Positions 48,601 to 58,180 are shown, counted from the stretch's first letter. The stretch: 64,000 bases of DNA from Mytilus trossulus (GCF_036588685.1 NC_086381.1:68207436-68271435); one strand, 5' to 3'. Numbers and translations are program-made. Notes: generated by a model from the sequence alone, not told the origin.

Positions 48601-51035
48601 TATTCGGAATAATTCCTTTTTAAAAAAGTCTTATCAACCTTAGTTGTAGGTTTTCAAATCCTAAATCATTTTCTGGTTGTTTTCTGTCTTTTTCTAATTT
48701 AACTGTTTCAGTAAAAACTTGTCTTGGTAACTTTAACAGTGGATTTAAAAAAGAAACGAGTTTACTTATATAATCTTATTTCTACTTTATCAATTCAAGC
48801 GAAATGTTGGAAACCTACGTAGACTGAACATGCGTCTTAGGTCTTAAAACAATCTTGTATTGTTAGTGTTTTTTTTATCTTTAATTCGTACAGTCATATT
48901 TCACAACAGAAAATAAAACAGGGTTATTGATAACAAATTATTGTTAATGCTTGAATGACACTTATTTGACACAGTATGATGAATTAAATCATAAACAAAA
49001 TCTCACATGTACTAGTAATCTAAAGACACTGTCAAAAACTAACTTATGATATGTGAACCGTTATTGTATTTTAGACGACAAGATACATGTTCTGATGGTG
49101 GGGCTTGCACGTGTGCAAATGGAACACCGGGACACTGTGACCATGCCGGAACATGTCATTGTCATCACAAGTAAGTAGGGAGCTCTTGTTCGAACAATCT
49201 TTCCCAAATTTTTCTTCGGAATAATCCTTTTAAAAAAAGTCTTATCAACCTAAGTTGTAGTTTTTCAAATCCTAAATCACTTTCTGATTTTTTTCTGTCT
49301 TTTTCTAATTTAACTGTTTCAGTGAAATCTTGTCGTGGTAACTTTAACAGTGGATTTAAAAAAAGGAATATACTTACTTATATAATCTTATTTCTACTTT
49401 ATCAATTCAAGCGAAACGTTTGAGTCCTATGTAGACTGAACATGCGTCTGGCGTCTTTAAAAAATCTTGTATAGTTGGTGCTTTTTTGGTTTTTTACTTC
49501 GTACAGTCATATTTCACAACAGAAAATAAAACAGGGGTATTGATAACAAATTCTTGTTAATTCTTGAATGACACTTATTTGACACAGTATGATGAATTAA
49601 ATCATAAACAAAATCTCACATGTACTAGTAATCTAAAGACACTATCAAAAACTAACTTATGATAAGTGAACCGTTATTGTATTTTAGACGACAAGATACA
49701 TGTTCTGATGGTGGGGCTTGCACTTGTGCAAATGGAACACCGGGACACTGTGACCATGCCGGAACATGTCATTGTCATCACAAGTAAGTAGGGTGCTTTT
49801 GTTCGAACAATCTTTCCCAAATTTTTATTTGGAATAATTTCTTTTTAAATAAAATCTTATCAACCTTAGTTGTAGTTTTTCAAATCCTAAGTCACTTTCT
49901 GATTGTTTTCTGTCTTTTTCTAATTTGACTGTTTCAGTAAAAAATTGTCGTGGTAATTTTAACAGTGGATTTTAAAAAAAGGAACACGCTTATTTATATA
50001 GTCTTATTTCTACTTTATCAATTCAAGCGAAACGTTTAAGTCCTATGTAGACTGAAAATTTGTCTGGCGTCTTAAAACAATCTTTTATAGTTGATTTTTT
50101 CTTCTTTAACTTCGTACAGTCGCATTTTACATTAGAGAATAAAATATGGTTATTGATGACAAATTCTTGTTAATGCTTGATCGACACTCATTTGACACAG
50201 TATGATTAATTAAATCATCAACAAAATCCCACATATACTAGTATTCTAAAGACATTGTCAAAAAGTAACTTATGATAAGTGAACCGTAATTGTATTTTTA
50301 GACGACAAGACACATGTTCGGATGGTGGGTCTTGCACGTGTGCAAATGGAACACCGGGACACTGTGACCATGCCGGAACATGTCATTGTCATCACAAGTA
50401 AGTAGGGAGCTCTTGTTCGAACGATCTTTCCCAAATTAATATTTGGAATTATCCCTTTAATAAGCGATTTTGTGAATAATTCTTTAACAGCGTGTATAAT
50501 CTTAAAAGAATTAGTTGTATAAATGATTACTGTAAGACCTAAAATTCCCTAAATTAAAGTTCAGTAGTCATAATTAAGTTTTGAAGATAAGCCTGTAAAA
50601 AATCATATTAAATTACAATTTAACAAGTGCCATCAATTTAGATGAGGAAACTCTAAAGAGGGTTATTATCTTCTTATTTAATTTGATTGATTTTGCTTAA
50701 CACAATATCTGCCGCGGCAAGACCAACACGACTGTAAATGATATATATCTTCCCTTATATAGACATCTAGCTAGCATTTTCGATTATCACTGAGTTTTCT
50801 TTATCAAATGTTCGTGTCATTTAAGAACTGCATCCCAAGACGTCAGGCAAAAAAAAATATTTTTCTAATAAATGCCGTTTGAATGAACATGATGAATTTT
50901 ATTTATAATTCCACTAATAATTTTTATTTTTGAAAGATCGACAGAACCCAAATTAAAACATATAACTAATTTCTAAGATAAGTTAAAAAGATATATGCTT
51001 AATTAATGAATGCGTTTTTTATTTATTGTAGATGA
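39631..51035 (+). CDS. Polyprotein-like secreted precursor: 15 tandem Cys/His-rich modules separated by dibasic sites
   Basis: Exons: 39631-39664 (MRISLVIAVIF), 40758-40794 (AAACVCTALETE), 15 module exons 41089-50397 (listed separately) and a last exon from 51032 whose first bases complete Lys and give TGA (51033-51035). Total 506 residues. Residues 1 to about 19 are a signal peptide. Each module is R-Q-x2-C-x5-C-x-C-x7-C-x5-C-x-C-H-H-K: six Cys and five His. The K codon is split AA|A and the next exon starts with CGA or CGG and CAA, so every junction reads K/R-R-Q, a classic convertase site before a Gln that could become pyroglutamate. Cleavage would free up to 15 peptides of about 30 residues. 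Cys spacing and exon 1 resemble the 12-Cys gene at 9057. The function is unknown: inhibitor, antimicrobial or metal-binding peptides are all possible. Uncleaved multidomain use cannot be excluded. Confidence 0.85.
41089..41190 (+). CDS. Module exon 1 (diverged founder-like module)
   Basis: 102 nt, phase 2-2, encoding 34 residues that start RQAAKCGNGETCDC. The third loop is one residue longer than in the others (C-x8-C; GDGNPPGHC). It ends CHCHHR, making the junction to the next module RR. It is the only strongly diverged module, so it is either the oldest copy or under different constraint. Confidence 0.88.
41660..41755 (+). CDS. Module exon 2, type QTT
   Basis: 96 nt, phase 2-2, acceptor TTTTTAG, donor GTAAGTA. 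It starts RQTTCSDGGSC and ends HAGTCHCHHK. Same protein sequence as modules 5, 6, 7 and 9. Confidence 0.9.
42180..42335 (+). repeat. Dispersed repeat family A inside a module intron
   Basis: Words tttatagcttgctgttcggt, gtgatccaaggttccatgtt, gaagaccgtacttaacctc and gatggagagttgtctcattt match 7330-7485. It accounts for the extra length of this intron. The overlapping 119-codon frame at 41894-42253 is a by-product. Confidence 0.6.
42439..42534 (+). CDS. Module exon 3, type QDT-T-N-V
   Basis: 96 nt, phase 2-2. It starts RQDTCTDGGTC and ends HNGVCHCHHK. HNGVC is shared with module 1, so this subtype may be closest to the founder. Confidence 0.9.
43074..43169 (+). CDS. Module exon 4, type QDT-T-N-V
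   Basis: 96 nt, phase 2-2. Same protein as module 3, with only silent differences (for example AAC for AAT, CAC for CAT). Confidence 0.9.
43692..43787 (+). CDS. Module exon 5, type QTT
   Basis: 96 nt, phase 2-2. Protein identical to module 2; silent TCG, TCA and CCG changes. Confidence 0.9.
44336..44431 (+). CDS. Module exon 6, type QTT
   Basis: 96 nt, phase 2-2. Protein identical to module 2. The next intron is only 264 nt, having lost about 280 nt of its middle compared with its neighbours. Confidence 0.9.
44696..44791 (+). CDS. Module exon 7, type QTT
   Basis: 96 nt, phase 2-2. Acceptor TTTTCCTAG, donor GTGAGTA instead of GTAAGTA; read through, it still gives AAG TGA. Protein identical to module 2. 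Confidence 0.9.
45441..45536 (+). CDS. Module exon 8, type QDT-S-A-T
   Basis: 96 nt, phase 2-2. It starts RQDTCSDGGSC and ends HAGTCHCHHK, combining the QDT start of one subtype with the HAGT end of the other, as a recombinant would. Confidence 0.9.
46030..46370. mobile_element. Insertion with hairpin end in the intron after module 8
   Basis: This intron is about 250-300 nt longer than its neighbours. The extra DNA includes the inverted pair attataacatg (about 46042) and catgttataat (about 46112), with ccgatatgggagtct between, followed by AT-rich sequence not seen in other module introns. It looks like a non-autonomous element; exact ends are uncertain. Confidence 0.45.
46394..46489 (+). CDS. 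Module exon 9, type QTT
   Basis: 96 nt, phase 2-2, donor GTGAGTA. Protein identical to module 2. Confidence 0.9.
46974..47069 (+). CDS. Module exon 10, most substituted late module
   Basis: 96 nt, phase 2-2. It starts RQDACTDGGTCNCTNGIPGH (Arg codon CGG, not CGA) and ends HNGVCHCHHK. Four replacements relative to module 3 (Ala, Asn, Thr, Ile); all six Cys and five His are kept. Confidence 0.9.
47606..47701 (+). CDS. Module exon 11, type QDT-S-A-T
   Basis: 96 nt, phase 2-2. Same protein as module 8. The following intron carries the scar of a lost module (see findings). Confidence 0.9.
48463..48558 (+). CDS. Module exon 12, type QDT-A
   Basis: 96 nt, phase 2-2. It starts RQDTCSDGGAC (GCT in place of TCT). 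First of three consecutive copies of this subtype, spaced 612-613 nt with near-identical introns. Confidence 0.9.
49075..49170 (+). CDS. Module exon 13, type QDT-A
   Basis: 96 nt, phase 2-2. Identical protein to module 12. Confidence 0.9.
49688..49783 (+). CDS. Module exon 14, type QDT-A
   Basis: 96 nt, phase 2-2. Identical protein to modules 12 and 13; one silent change (ACT for ACG). Confidence 0.9.
50302..50397 (+). CDS. Module exon 15, type QDT-S-A-T, last module
   Basis: 96 nt, phase 2-2. It starts RQDTCSDGGSC. Spliced to the acceptor at 51031 it ends HHK then stop (AA|A TGA), so the last peptide has no following Arg. The intron after it shares only its first about 60 nt with other module introns. 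Confidence 0.88.
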
Positions 51036-51179
51036 AGGATGTCACCATGGAAAACTTTTTGAACAATTCCACTATATTCAAACATATAAAAATGTAAAAT
51101 ACATTACCAATGTTTTTTTTCAAAAGCTCCTATATGAAAGTGCAAATATTCTTGAATCATTATTGAAAACGAGAATCTA
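51032..51179 (+). other. Terminal exon, stop codon and 3' UTR of the 15-module gene
   Basis: The acceptor TTTTATTTATTGTAG ends at 51031. The exon adds one base to finish Lys, then TGA. No AATAAA is seen; TATAAA at 51085-51090 is a possible variant signal. The exact end is unknown; it must lie before or within the repeat at 51180-51490. Confidence 0.55.
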
Positions 51180-51490
51180 AACAAAATGGCAGCGTTTACG
51201 TTACACTGGAAGCCCGTCGAGAGACGAGGAAATAAGGCAATGGAGATGAATAGAGTGCCATCAGTCGAAGACATCTCTTATAAATGGTCCTTTTCAGGGC
51301 CATCAATATTTTACAAAAAGATTGTACCTTTGTTGTACATTCGAAAAGTTCTAGAACACAAATGTAGAATCGATGAATATCCACAATTGACAACCATTAA
51401 AAGTTATTGCACTTCGGGCTGTGCCCTCAACGAAATAACCTTCTCGTGTTGACAATTTTGGATATTCACCTTTTCAACGGGCCATAATTG
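51180..51490. mobile_element. Repeat element, inverted partner of 19375-19810
   Basis: It contains, in reverse order and strand, the landmarks of 19375-19810: aatagagtgccatcagtcga, ataaatggtccttttcaggg, caaaaagattgtacctttgt, gatgaatatccacaattgac and tattcaccttttcaacgggc. The inner hairpin (gaatatccacaattgacaac with gttgacaattttggatattc) is kept. An 88-codon open frame through it is not a gene. Confidence 0.55.
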
Positions 51491-52639
51491 TATATTATGT
51501 AGTGAGACGTAAACATTTGTATTTACTGCTTCTTATTGTTATCTAATTGCTCGTTTCTGTGTGTTTTGCATTGTCGTTTGTTTGTTTTTTGTTTTTTGTT
51601 TTTTGTTGCACTTTAGTGTTTCTGTTGTTTCGCTCTTACATTTGATGTGTTCACCTCAGTTTTAGCGTGTAACCCGGATCTTTTCCCTCTCAATCGATTT
51701 ATTACTTTCAAATAGCAGTAGACTTCTGTTGCCTTTATATATTCGTAAAACAATAATACATTTCGAAAAAAGGCAAAGAACTGTCAAGCTATTGAAAAGA
51801 TATTTTAGATAGAATATAAATGCCTTTCTTACTGTTGAAACCTTACGATATAGTAAGTTAGAAATTCATATATCGGTCTTGTTCATGAACGAATCAAAAA
51901 TATTCATTTCAACTCATTATTATACTCTCATTTTAAAATTGGTATTCTTAAATGGCATATTATGAGGGCAACAATATAGGCATGCATTAATCAAATAATT
52001 TCTGCCATCTGCCTTAATGACAATATGGAAACATTATTAGGTCATGAAAGAAAACCTCAGAGAGGCAGATGTTGATGTTCTTCGGCGTTCTTATATCGGT
52101 ATTTGTATTATTAGGTCTCTAGATGACTTTAAAAGACTGATTTTTTTATATAAATATTGTGCATTTGGACTTCTTATAGGACAATTCCGTCATATGACTG
52201 TACGTATTACAAATGCGCCCTTTAGGATATTGTTTTTTTTTTGTTTCACGCAATCCTTATATTTGCACAAACATATTTGACAGGTAAAGCAGGTACATAT
52301 ACAAATAATTCGTGATAAATATGTTTATAGTATTTATAGTATTTTTCAAATATATTTCTAATTTTGAATAATATTATTTTCATATGAAATTCTAAAAATG
52401 AATATTAGATGATCATGAGGAATCCAGAAATCACTTGTGATGAGTGTGTACACAGTTTTGGTTACTGTATCTGAATCATTATCATATGAACATATTACTC
52501 TAACAAAAAGCAACTGTCATGCAAGTGGGAGATTGAGATAGATATAAAACCAGGTATAGCTGCTATTTTCATTCAAAAAAGGCTTACCAAGTTAGATATA
52601 TGACAGTCGTTTTCCTTTTGTTCACTTAATTGATTAATA

Positions 52640-52890
52640 GATATAGGAAGATGTGGTGTGAGTGCCAATGAGACAACTCTCCATCCAAATAACAATTTAA
52701 AAAGTAAACCATTATAGGTTAAAGTACGGCCTTAACACGGAGCCTTGGCTCACACCGAACAACAAGCTATAAAGGGCCCCAAAATTACTAGTGTAAAACT
52801 ATTCAGACGGGAAAACCAACGGTCTAATCTATATAAACAAAACGAGAAACGAGAAACACGTATATATTACATAAACAAACGACAACTACT
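52640..52890 (-). repeat. Dispersed repeat family A, long reverse copy
   Basis: It matches 25415-25680 in order and orientation: atagataggaag-type start, gagtgccaatgagacaactc, ccattataggttaaagtacg, gaacaacaagctataaaggg, aaccaacggtctaatctata and cataaacaaacgacaact. Confidence 0.65.
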
Positions 52891-53559
52891 GTACATCAGA
52901 TTCCTGACTTAGGACAGGTGCAAACATTTGCAGCGGGATTAAACGTTTTAATGGATCCAAACCTTCTCCCTTTTTCTGAAACAATAGCATAACATCACAA
53001 CATAGAAAAACATACGATAAAATATCAATTGGCAGACTTAAGTCTATCGTTTGAATTTGCCAATGTTTATGGACTTCCCCTGTTTTGAAAAATAAATTGC
53101 ATATGTATACCAAAGAATATTAGAGAAAACTACTTTAAAATGATGGTTGTCTTTATTTTTTTCCTTGACTTGCCAGGTCACTTTTGTAATATTTGCTAAT
53201 ATGAACTAGATTAATTCAGACTACAGTTAGCTAATAATTCAAACCTACATGTATGTTCTGCAGGGGTTGGCTCAACTTTGGATTTTTACAGTTAGTTTGA
53301 TTGCGATTGACATAATGGTTGTTTTAAGACATTAATAACTATCAATTAGCTATCTGAGAAGAAATTTGCAAAATTTTGTTTGAGGTAAAAAAAAAATGAT
53401 CGAGATCTTAAAGGTTATATGCCTATCCTAACTTTCTATAATAAAGCAGAAAATGTATCAGACCGGTGTTATAAAATGAACACGTATCTGCTAGCCTTTT
53501 TGAACATTTACGTTTAGACATCCGTTTGTTTTATATTAAATACTCAGAATATTTAAAAA

Positions 53560-54570
53560 TACTAATGGAATTCCATTAGCCCCAGCCTTCTTAATATATT
53601 CGTTAATGACCTAAGCCCAAGATCTAACACTAAAGAATGTAGACCTGCCAAATTACTACACTCTAAACTGGTTCACCTTCTTTTGCATATAACCTTCTCA
53701 CTATGGCTGAAAGTAAGGAAGGCCTATACAATTGTCTTGATATTCTTATGTTTGTGATGATTGCCAACTCATTGGCAATCATACCACATCTTCTTTTTTT
53801 ATATAACTAATCTTAAATATTAAAAAGACAAAAACTATGGTTATCCAACACCACACTAGGATAATTCACCCGTCTACCAAACCAAAAGATCACATAAAAC
53901 TTAAAGATCACTGAACTAGTATACATATTTCTTTAGGTGTCAGATAAATGATTCCTCCAAGTGCGAGAATTTCTCGGTGCATTAAAGACCCATTGGTGAC
54001 CTTCGGCTGTTGTCTGCTCTATGGTTGGGTTGTTGTCTCTTTGACACATTCACTGTTTCCATTCTCAATTTCATTTTATAGAATGTTACTGAATATATTT
54101 TTTTAGGTTGCTTATTAAAGTGTACTGATAACCTCAAACATAGTCTAGAAGAGCTGGCAAAGAAGGCCAGGAAAGTTTTATTTTCCCTTTGAACAAAGAC
54201 AGCCTCTCTGGGCTCTTTGCATTTTTCGGTTTCAAAACATCTCTTTGATAAATTGATAGAGCCCATTTTGACTTACATCTCTGAAATGTTCTTAATCGAT
54301 TATTTCTTTGTGTACCATAGCGAAAAGCACAGAGCAACTCAAAGAAATTGTGACATTGACTATCTCAATTTTATTGGTAAAACACCTTTTAAAAAAATAC
54401 ATCTTTTATTTTGTAAATACCTTCTTGGAACCAAGAAAACCTTATCAAAGATAGGAGTGCGATTGGAACTATGTAGACTGCCAGTTTATCACAATCCTAT
54501 CTTTCTCATACCTTGCTAGACTACATATTGATAATATAAACTCTTTATTGAAAAATGAGTCTTTGAAAGC
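53560..54570 (+). mobile_element. Decayed LINE reverse-transcriptase remnant
   Basis: Two coding traces in order. At 53568-53745 the translation with breaks gives IPLAPAFLIY and then LLTMAESKEGLYNCLDIL, where RT motif B and the region after the catalytic ADD lie in LINEs; the ADD itself is destroyed. At 54120-54530 it gives DNLKHSLEELAKKARKVLF, then SVSKHLFDKLIEPILTYISE, then PFKKIHLLFCKYLLGTKK, typical of the C-terminal part of LINE ORF2. The tail-type repeat at 53895-54080 lies between, so another element has inserted. Inactive. Confidence 0.55.
53895..54080 (+). repeat. Penelope-like 3' tail copy
   Basis: Words cactgaactagtatacatat, gagaatttctcggtgcatta, agacccattggtgaccttcg and gggttgttgtctctttgaca match 18890-19030 and 145-320. 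Confidence 0.6.
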
Positions 54571-54938
54571 ATTTTGTATCATTATCATTTAATTCAACTA
54601 TTGGGTCAGGATTATCACAGTTGTTTTCCATCCGTTTAATGTGTTTGAGTTTTTTATTTTGACATTTGATCAAATACTTTCCGTTCTGATATGTCCGTGG
54701 TTTCACATGGTTTTATCTATGACTTTTCCAAATGACAGAATACACAAAAAACACAATATAAAGAAACGTGTTGAATCCATTTCTGTTCCTTTTTTTTTTA
54801 TTAAAACTAAACATACAAACAATCAATTTAAAAAAATGTTAGCAATAGTAGGTATATTACAAACATGCTTATAATATTGAGATGCCTATGATTCTTATTC
54901 GATTTTAACGGTTCAATGGTAGATATGATTGAATTTTT

Positions 54939-54944
54939 TTTATT
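54939..54944 (-). terminator. Possible polyadenylation signal of the lectin gene
   Basis: Minus-strand AATAAA about 90 nt beyond the stop codon at 55032-55034. The position is right, but AT-rich DNA makes chance matches common. Confidence 0.4.
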
Positions 54945-55031
54945 AAATTCATTTGTCATAACTCGGTCGTTTCCGTACCTCATAGAAGGGGAGTTGCGGA
55001 GTCACCCGAAGATTGCCGATTGAGTCAAAAC

Positions 55032-58000
55032 TTATGAAATCTGACAAACGGAGCTATAATTTGCATGCATGTAATGGTCGTGCCATCGATATCCTTCTGA
55101 TTTCTTTATTATAATAGTAACTTCATTAGGTTTAAGATCTGGTTGTTTTCCCTGCTTATTCCAGTTGAAATATCCAAGAGTTTCGCCATTGTTGTATCTC
55201 CATATATTTCCAGGGTCACGTTGGCCTTGAATCCTAAAACCACCGTCGTGTTTTTGTGCTGCAGTGTATTGAGTGGAATAAAAAAATGTATATTCATAAA
55301 TTTACATTTGAAATTACATACAGATCTTACTTTAACTAAATCTAACATAAACAGCAGTACTTGTCCTTTTTCTAGATTTAGACATTTCAATTTATAAAGG
55401 GAAACTCTATACTAAAATGTGTGACAAAAAGACGATATTTCGTTACCTATTGTTAATTTTCCTTTTATAGACGCTATGTTCCTTTGGCTCCATCAAACGG
55501 TGTTTATATATCCCAACTCGTTCGTTATGACCGTGTGTGTACTGATGTCATAAATCTTAACGAACGTTATCAATACATCACTGGTAAAAAAAAAGTCATG
55601 GATTTGTTACCAAAAATTACTTAAAACGTTTACTAAATTCTTTCATAGATAGATTGATTAGAAATTGGCTGTACCTGTAGAAAACGATATTTCGCATCCT
55701 AAATTTTACGGTAATATGGTACTAAAAGCGCGGAAATCACTATGTGATCCGTGTAAACTCATCGAACCTTTTAAACAAACTGATTAGTAAAACTTATCTT
55801 ACCAATGTTGTAATAAGATCTTTGAATATAGTTGACATAGGCACTAATATCGATTTTGTAATCAGCAAATTAAAACATAACTAAATTTGTATTCTTTTCA
55901 AACGGGATATATAGAGACACACCGACGTTCAATATTATCTATAGTTTAACTCTTACTATATCCTACTGTCTGGCGACACATTTATTTTGAGCATTGCACA
56001 CGTCATGTCTTCAATGACTGCCAATGATGTTAAAATACTTAATCCCTGGGATGTGTTGTAGTTGATTTTAGTCGAAGTCATACATGTCGGCTTGATGCAA
56101 ACTTCAAATGACGGGTGATTTCACCTAGTGGTAGGATTTAAAAAGCATGAGGATTTCAAAATAAAGAAGTGTAATCAAAAATCCAAATTGAAAATCTAAT
56201 TTGATAATTCAATTTACTTAATGCACCTGTATAAAAATTAGAAAAAATATGATCACTGTAACATTAAAACGAAACGCCGATAAATACATGGTTCCAGGTT
56301 AGATTAATGAATTTAACTTGATACTATTTGCTCTCTTTGTCTTAGAATGAAATAGTAAAAAATCAATCTTAATACCCAATATGTGTTCCAGTGTATGTTG
56401 AATGAGTCCTCTGTTTACTTTAGCCAAATAACCGTTTAATGAAGCACAGTTTTTCACAGCATCCTGGTAGTTCAGTTTTTGTGGCACGTAACGATAGCAG
56501 AAACAAACTCCTTGAACATAGTCGAATCCAATGTGTGAAAGGCATTTCTGTTTTGTGATGCTACATTCTAACAACAAAGTAGAAATAAGAATCATGATAA
56601 GTATAGTCATTTTTGGTCATGACGTCATTTAGCCAATATTTGACATGACGTCATATACGTACACTAATAACTCAACAAATAGTAGTCAGGGAAACAGTTA
56701 GTCTTTTTTTGATTTTAGCCACTTTAATAAAAATACTTTTCTATTCGATCCTCTGATTTTAAAATGGTTAATATAATATTCATGTTGGAATAACTCAAAC
56801 AATAGTGAATATGAACGTTTTCATTTCCCCTAACAGTTACGTTTTACATACTACATGGAAGCCCTGTCGGCAATGCATTGACAAAAACACTTATAACAAT
56901 GATACTCTAAGGATGAATGTAGCAGACACATTCCCAAATTGACCCTGTAGTTTCAAAGAAGACTTTTGAAAACGTTAATGGACAATGTTTGCCATGTAAT
57001 GAAAGTAACCCAAATAGACCATTAGTCAGGTGAGATAGAAAATTATGCTTTTAAACGAGCTTTGTACCGTGATGTCCTATAACAATCACTGCAATTCAAC
57101 TTTTCAATATATCTCATTGTCTTAGTCAACTTAATGATAAAGGCCGCAATTATACTGATATTGTTAAGTGACATTATTTGGTAATTGCAGACAACAGTTC
57201 GCTGATATTATGATGTTGCTCGCTGTATGGTTACTCCAGCAATGATATGTTGTGGGCAAAACTGTATAAATGTATTGGTGCATATGTAAACTTTTTGTTC
57301 TGGTAACTTCCTTTGCAGTTTTAATCTCGAACCTATTTAAGATGAAAAACATATTTACATGTTCAATTGTTTTTGTTCTTAATTTATTCATATTTTACGT
57401 TTCATGCAAACTAAAGTTAAAGTCTTGCATCTCATGAATGTCGAACTTGTTAGAAGTTAAAACATCTGAGTATATTTTTGCCATAATTCGGTGTTTTGTA
57501 TTTCACCAATTTCGTTGTCACAAGTCGCAAAGCAATTTTTATTTATTTCAAAAACGCATTGGACGAGTTTCAAAAGCGTTGCAAATTAACTTTTTTTTTC
57601 ACATGAAAATGCCCCATTGAAATATAACTAACATGTTAAAGTCAATGAAAGTACTTACAAACATTTATCGATGGATGTTGATATATATTAACTATCAACG
57701 GGTTAAATAAGCTTCTTCAACGAGTTCGATAATCAATGACGAGCAATTATTTTAACGTGATTGATGCCTTTGAAAAAAAGATATTAAGTGAAAAATTGCA
57801 TTGTAAGCAATTTTGCGCTTTTATTTCGTTAAGAAATTGTTAAAAAATAGTAGACCCATATTCTTACCTCTGATAAGGTAGTAATAGCTCCATCCAGCTT
57901 CTGTTAAACTTTGTTTTTTATCAATTTGAATGAAATCTTCGCCCCATAACTGGCATATATGTGTATTGTTGTTATAGGAATATGATCGACAATGTTCATT

Positions 58001-58180
58001 GTCAACACAAAGAATGTTACAGCTTATCACAGTTAAACCATGACGAGTGTTCAAATTTTGTTTTGTAATCTTCAAATCGGTAAAGCCGGTATTTTCTAAA
58101 CCAATACCAGTTCGTATTAATATACAGTGTATGGACTGCTTGTAAATCAAGAGAGCAAAGAAAACGTCCAAAACTTTCAT
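55032..58180 (-). CDS. Secreted Apple/PAN plus C-type lectin protein (three exons)
   Basis: Exons on the minus strand: 58180-57868, 56567-56376, 55258-55032, both junctions phase 1, total 243 residues. Exon 1: signal peptide (MKVLDVFFALLIYKQSIHC) and a small Apple/PAN-like domain (ISCNILCVDNEHCRSYSY, then THICQLW). Exon 2: first half of a C-type lectin domain (GVCFCYRYVPQKLNYQDAVK, NCASLNGYLAKV). Exon 3: second half (IQGQRDPGNIWRYNNGETLG, YFNWNKQGKQPD, ending YSSVCQIS). QPD and WHD sit where Ca2+/sugar-binding motifs lie; QPD suggests galactose-type binding. The outer Cys pair (NC...VC) is kept but the inner pair (EV for EC, HDHY for DxxC) is missing. The likely role is extracellular recognition, inferred. 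The exon 3 acceptor (CTGCAG) was chosen because it restores the frame and the strand leading to GQRDPG. Intron 2 holds a retroelement fragment. Confidence 0.82.
55385..55880 (+). mobile_element. Penelope-like fragment in the lectin intron
   Basis: Plus-strand translation with breaks gives KGKLYTKMCDKKT, then VPLAPSNGVYISQLVRYDRV, then NLNERYQYITGKK. These parallel GKLNTKIYDKRDD, VPLSPSFGVNISQLVRFARV and FNERNLCITEKL of the element at 16840-19060. It is a 5'- and 3'-truncated pseudogene lying antisense to the host gene. Confidence 0.65.

Larger units (their letters stand above)
51491..55031. other. Intergenic region with repeats and LINE remnants
   Basis: No gene is seen. 51491-52630 is AT-rich without clear content; a 78-codon frame at 52044-52280 is unsupported. 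52640-52890, 53560-54570 and the tail copy at 53895-54080 are listed separately. 53750-53805 is a family A end. AATAAA on the minus strand at 54939-54944 may serve the lectin gene to the right. Confidence 0.5.

Noticed and set aside
41660-50397. Regularly spaced conserved blocks that look like a CRISPR array
   Set aside because: Blocks are 96-nt exons with GT-AG borders and spacers of 264-857 nt that are homologous to each other; this is a eukaryotic tandem-exon gene.
39631-51035. Module array as an assembly artefact
   Set aside because: Introns differ in length and carry separate insertions and deletions, and modules differ in sequence, so most units are real; only modules 12-14 are similar enough for copy-number miscounting.
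51036-51180. Reading the terminal exon as coding (DEGCHHGKLFEQ...)
   Set aside because: That frame needs a different intron phase; with the phase shared by all module exons the exon begins A TGA and stops at once.
55109-55390. 93-codon minus-strand frame over the lectin exon
   Set aside because: Wrong frame: the frame giving RIQGQRDPGNIW and ending VCQIS is the lectin domain and joins in phase with exons 1 and 2.
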